Below, piece after piece: positions 5,787 through 5,982 of a stretch of DNA of 5,982 bases (the first letter of the stretch is position 1; every line of letters begins with the position of its first letter). Below the pieces are notes generated by a model. That model ran no database searches. It saw only the letters and a list, made by a program, of their open reading frames with translations, and was not told the origin of the DNA. Made by a program: the position numbers and the translations under genes. Origin of the DNA: Nitrospiria bacterium (GTDB lineage: Bacteria > Nitrospirota > Nitrospiria > Nitrospirales > UBA8639); assembly GCA_030430725.1 (NCBI GenBank), contig JAUIKP010000221.1, positions 1 through 5,982 of the forward strand, read 5' to 3'.

Positions 5787-5982
5787 AGTTTTTGTGGTCT
5801 CGCCACCCGGTATGAGGCCCTTAGTCAGAACGGGGATCCGTTAGACGCTCTCGCTTTTCATGTCCCCTGAAAGGCCTTTCGGCCGTCCCTCAACTCTGTT
5901 CTCCTTCGCTTCAAGCAGAAAAAGGTGGACGGCCACCCATTGATGCCCTGCTGAAGTTTGAAGTTCTCGTCGTAAAAGCCGT
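5787..5982 (+). pseudogene. IS5-family transposase, broken N-terminal fragment (continues past window)
   Basis: The last 196 nt encode the recognisable start of a DDE transposase of the IS5 family (DUF772-type N-terminal region). From 5787 the frame reads SFCGLATRYEALSQNGDP, followed by LDALAFHVP and then a TGA at 5868-5870. Reading through gives KAFRPSLNSVLLRF, a good match to the family's VDFExFRPxLExAL segment. Near 5905-5915 the frame shifts, and from 5912 the sequence reads QAEKGGRPPIDALLKFEVL and on to VVKA, which is the family's highly conserved GGRPPxDxxLKFKxLVLQA block. One stop and one frameshift within about 65 codons show that the gene is dead. The catalytic DDE residues would lie beyond the right edge. 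No start codon or terminal inverted repeat could be fixed; the left boundary of the insertion is somewhere near or before 5787. Confidence 0.7.

Overview
The window looks like part of a bacterial exopolysaccharide or surface-glycan assembly locus. Every intact gene reads on the + strand. Three are GT4-type (GT-B fold) glycosyltransferases, the first of them cut by the window edge, and one is a glutamine-dependent asparagine-synthetase-like amidotransferase. From remembered family resemblance only, the first three genes (GT4, AsnB-like amidotransferase, GT4 beginning MKILVFTSLFPN) recall the glycosyltransferase/amidotransferase sets that accompany exosortase A (XrtA/PEP-CTERM) loci in Gram-negative, often environmental, bacteria. 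No exosortase, PEP-CTERM protein, polymerase or transporter lies inside the window, so that link is an inference. Base composition is moderate. A member of Nitrospirota or Proteobacteria would fit, but the sequence does not settle the host.

Layout. 1-527: C-terminal part of a GT4 glycosyltransferase. 528-738: spacer with a TTCCC-N8-GGGAA palindrome. 739-2634: full-length amidotransferase, started at the ATG that exposes the catalytic Cys2. 2638-3852: complete GT4 glycosyltransferase, 3 nt downstream and so probably translationally coupled. 3853-4411: decayed IS200/IS605-type insertion whose tnpA has three in-frame TAG codons and a frame-disrupted stretch, with a candidate hairpin at each end. 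4412-5578: a third, more divergent and visibly more AT-rich GT4 glycosyltransferase. 5579-5982: no intact gene, but an unidentified minus-strand open frame that could be the C-terminal relic of a gene, followed by the broken 5' part of an IS5-family transposase running off the right edge.

How the parts work together. The glycosyltransferases would add sugars from nucleotide-sugar donors to a growing lipid-linked glycan at the inner face of the cytoplasmic membrane. The AsnB-like enzyme would supply an ATP- and glutamine-dependent amidation, of aspartate or of a carboxyl group on a sugar or peptide intermediate. The two insertion-sequence remnants to either side of the third glycosyltransferase suggest that this end of the locus has been rearranged. 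I found no RNA gene, CRISPR array or defence system, and no convincing evidence of a wholly new system.
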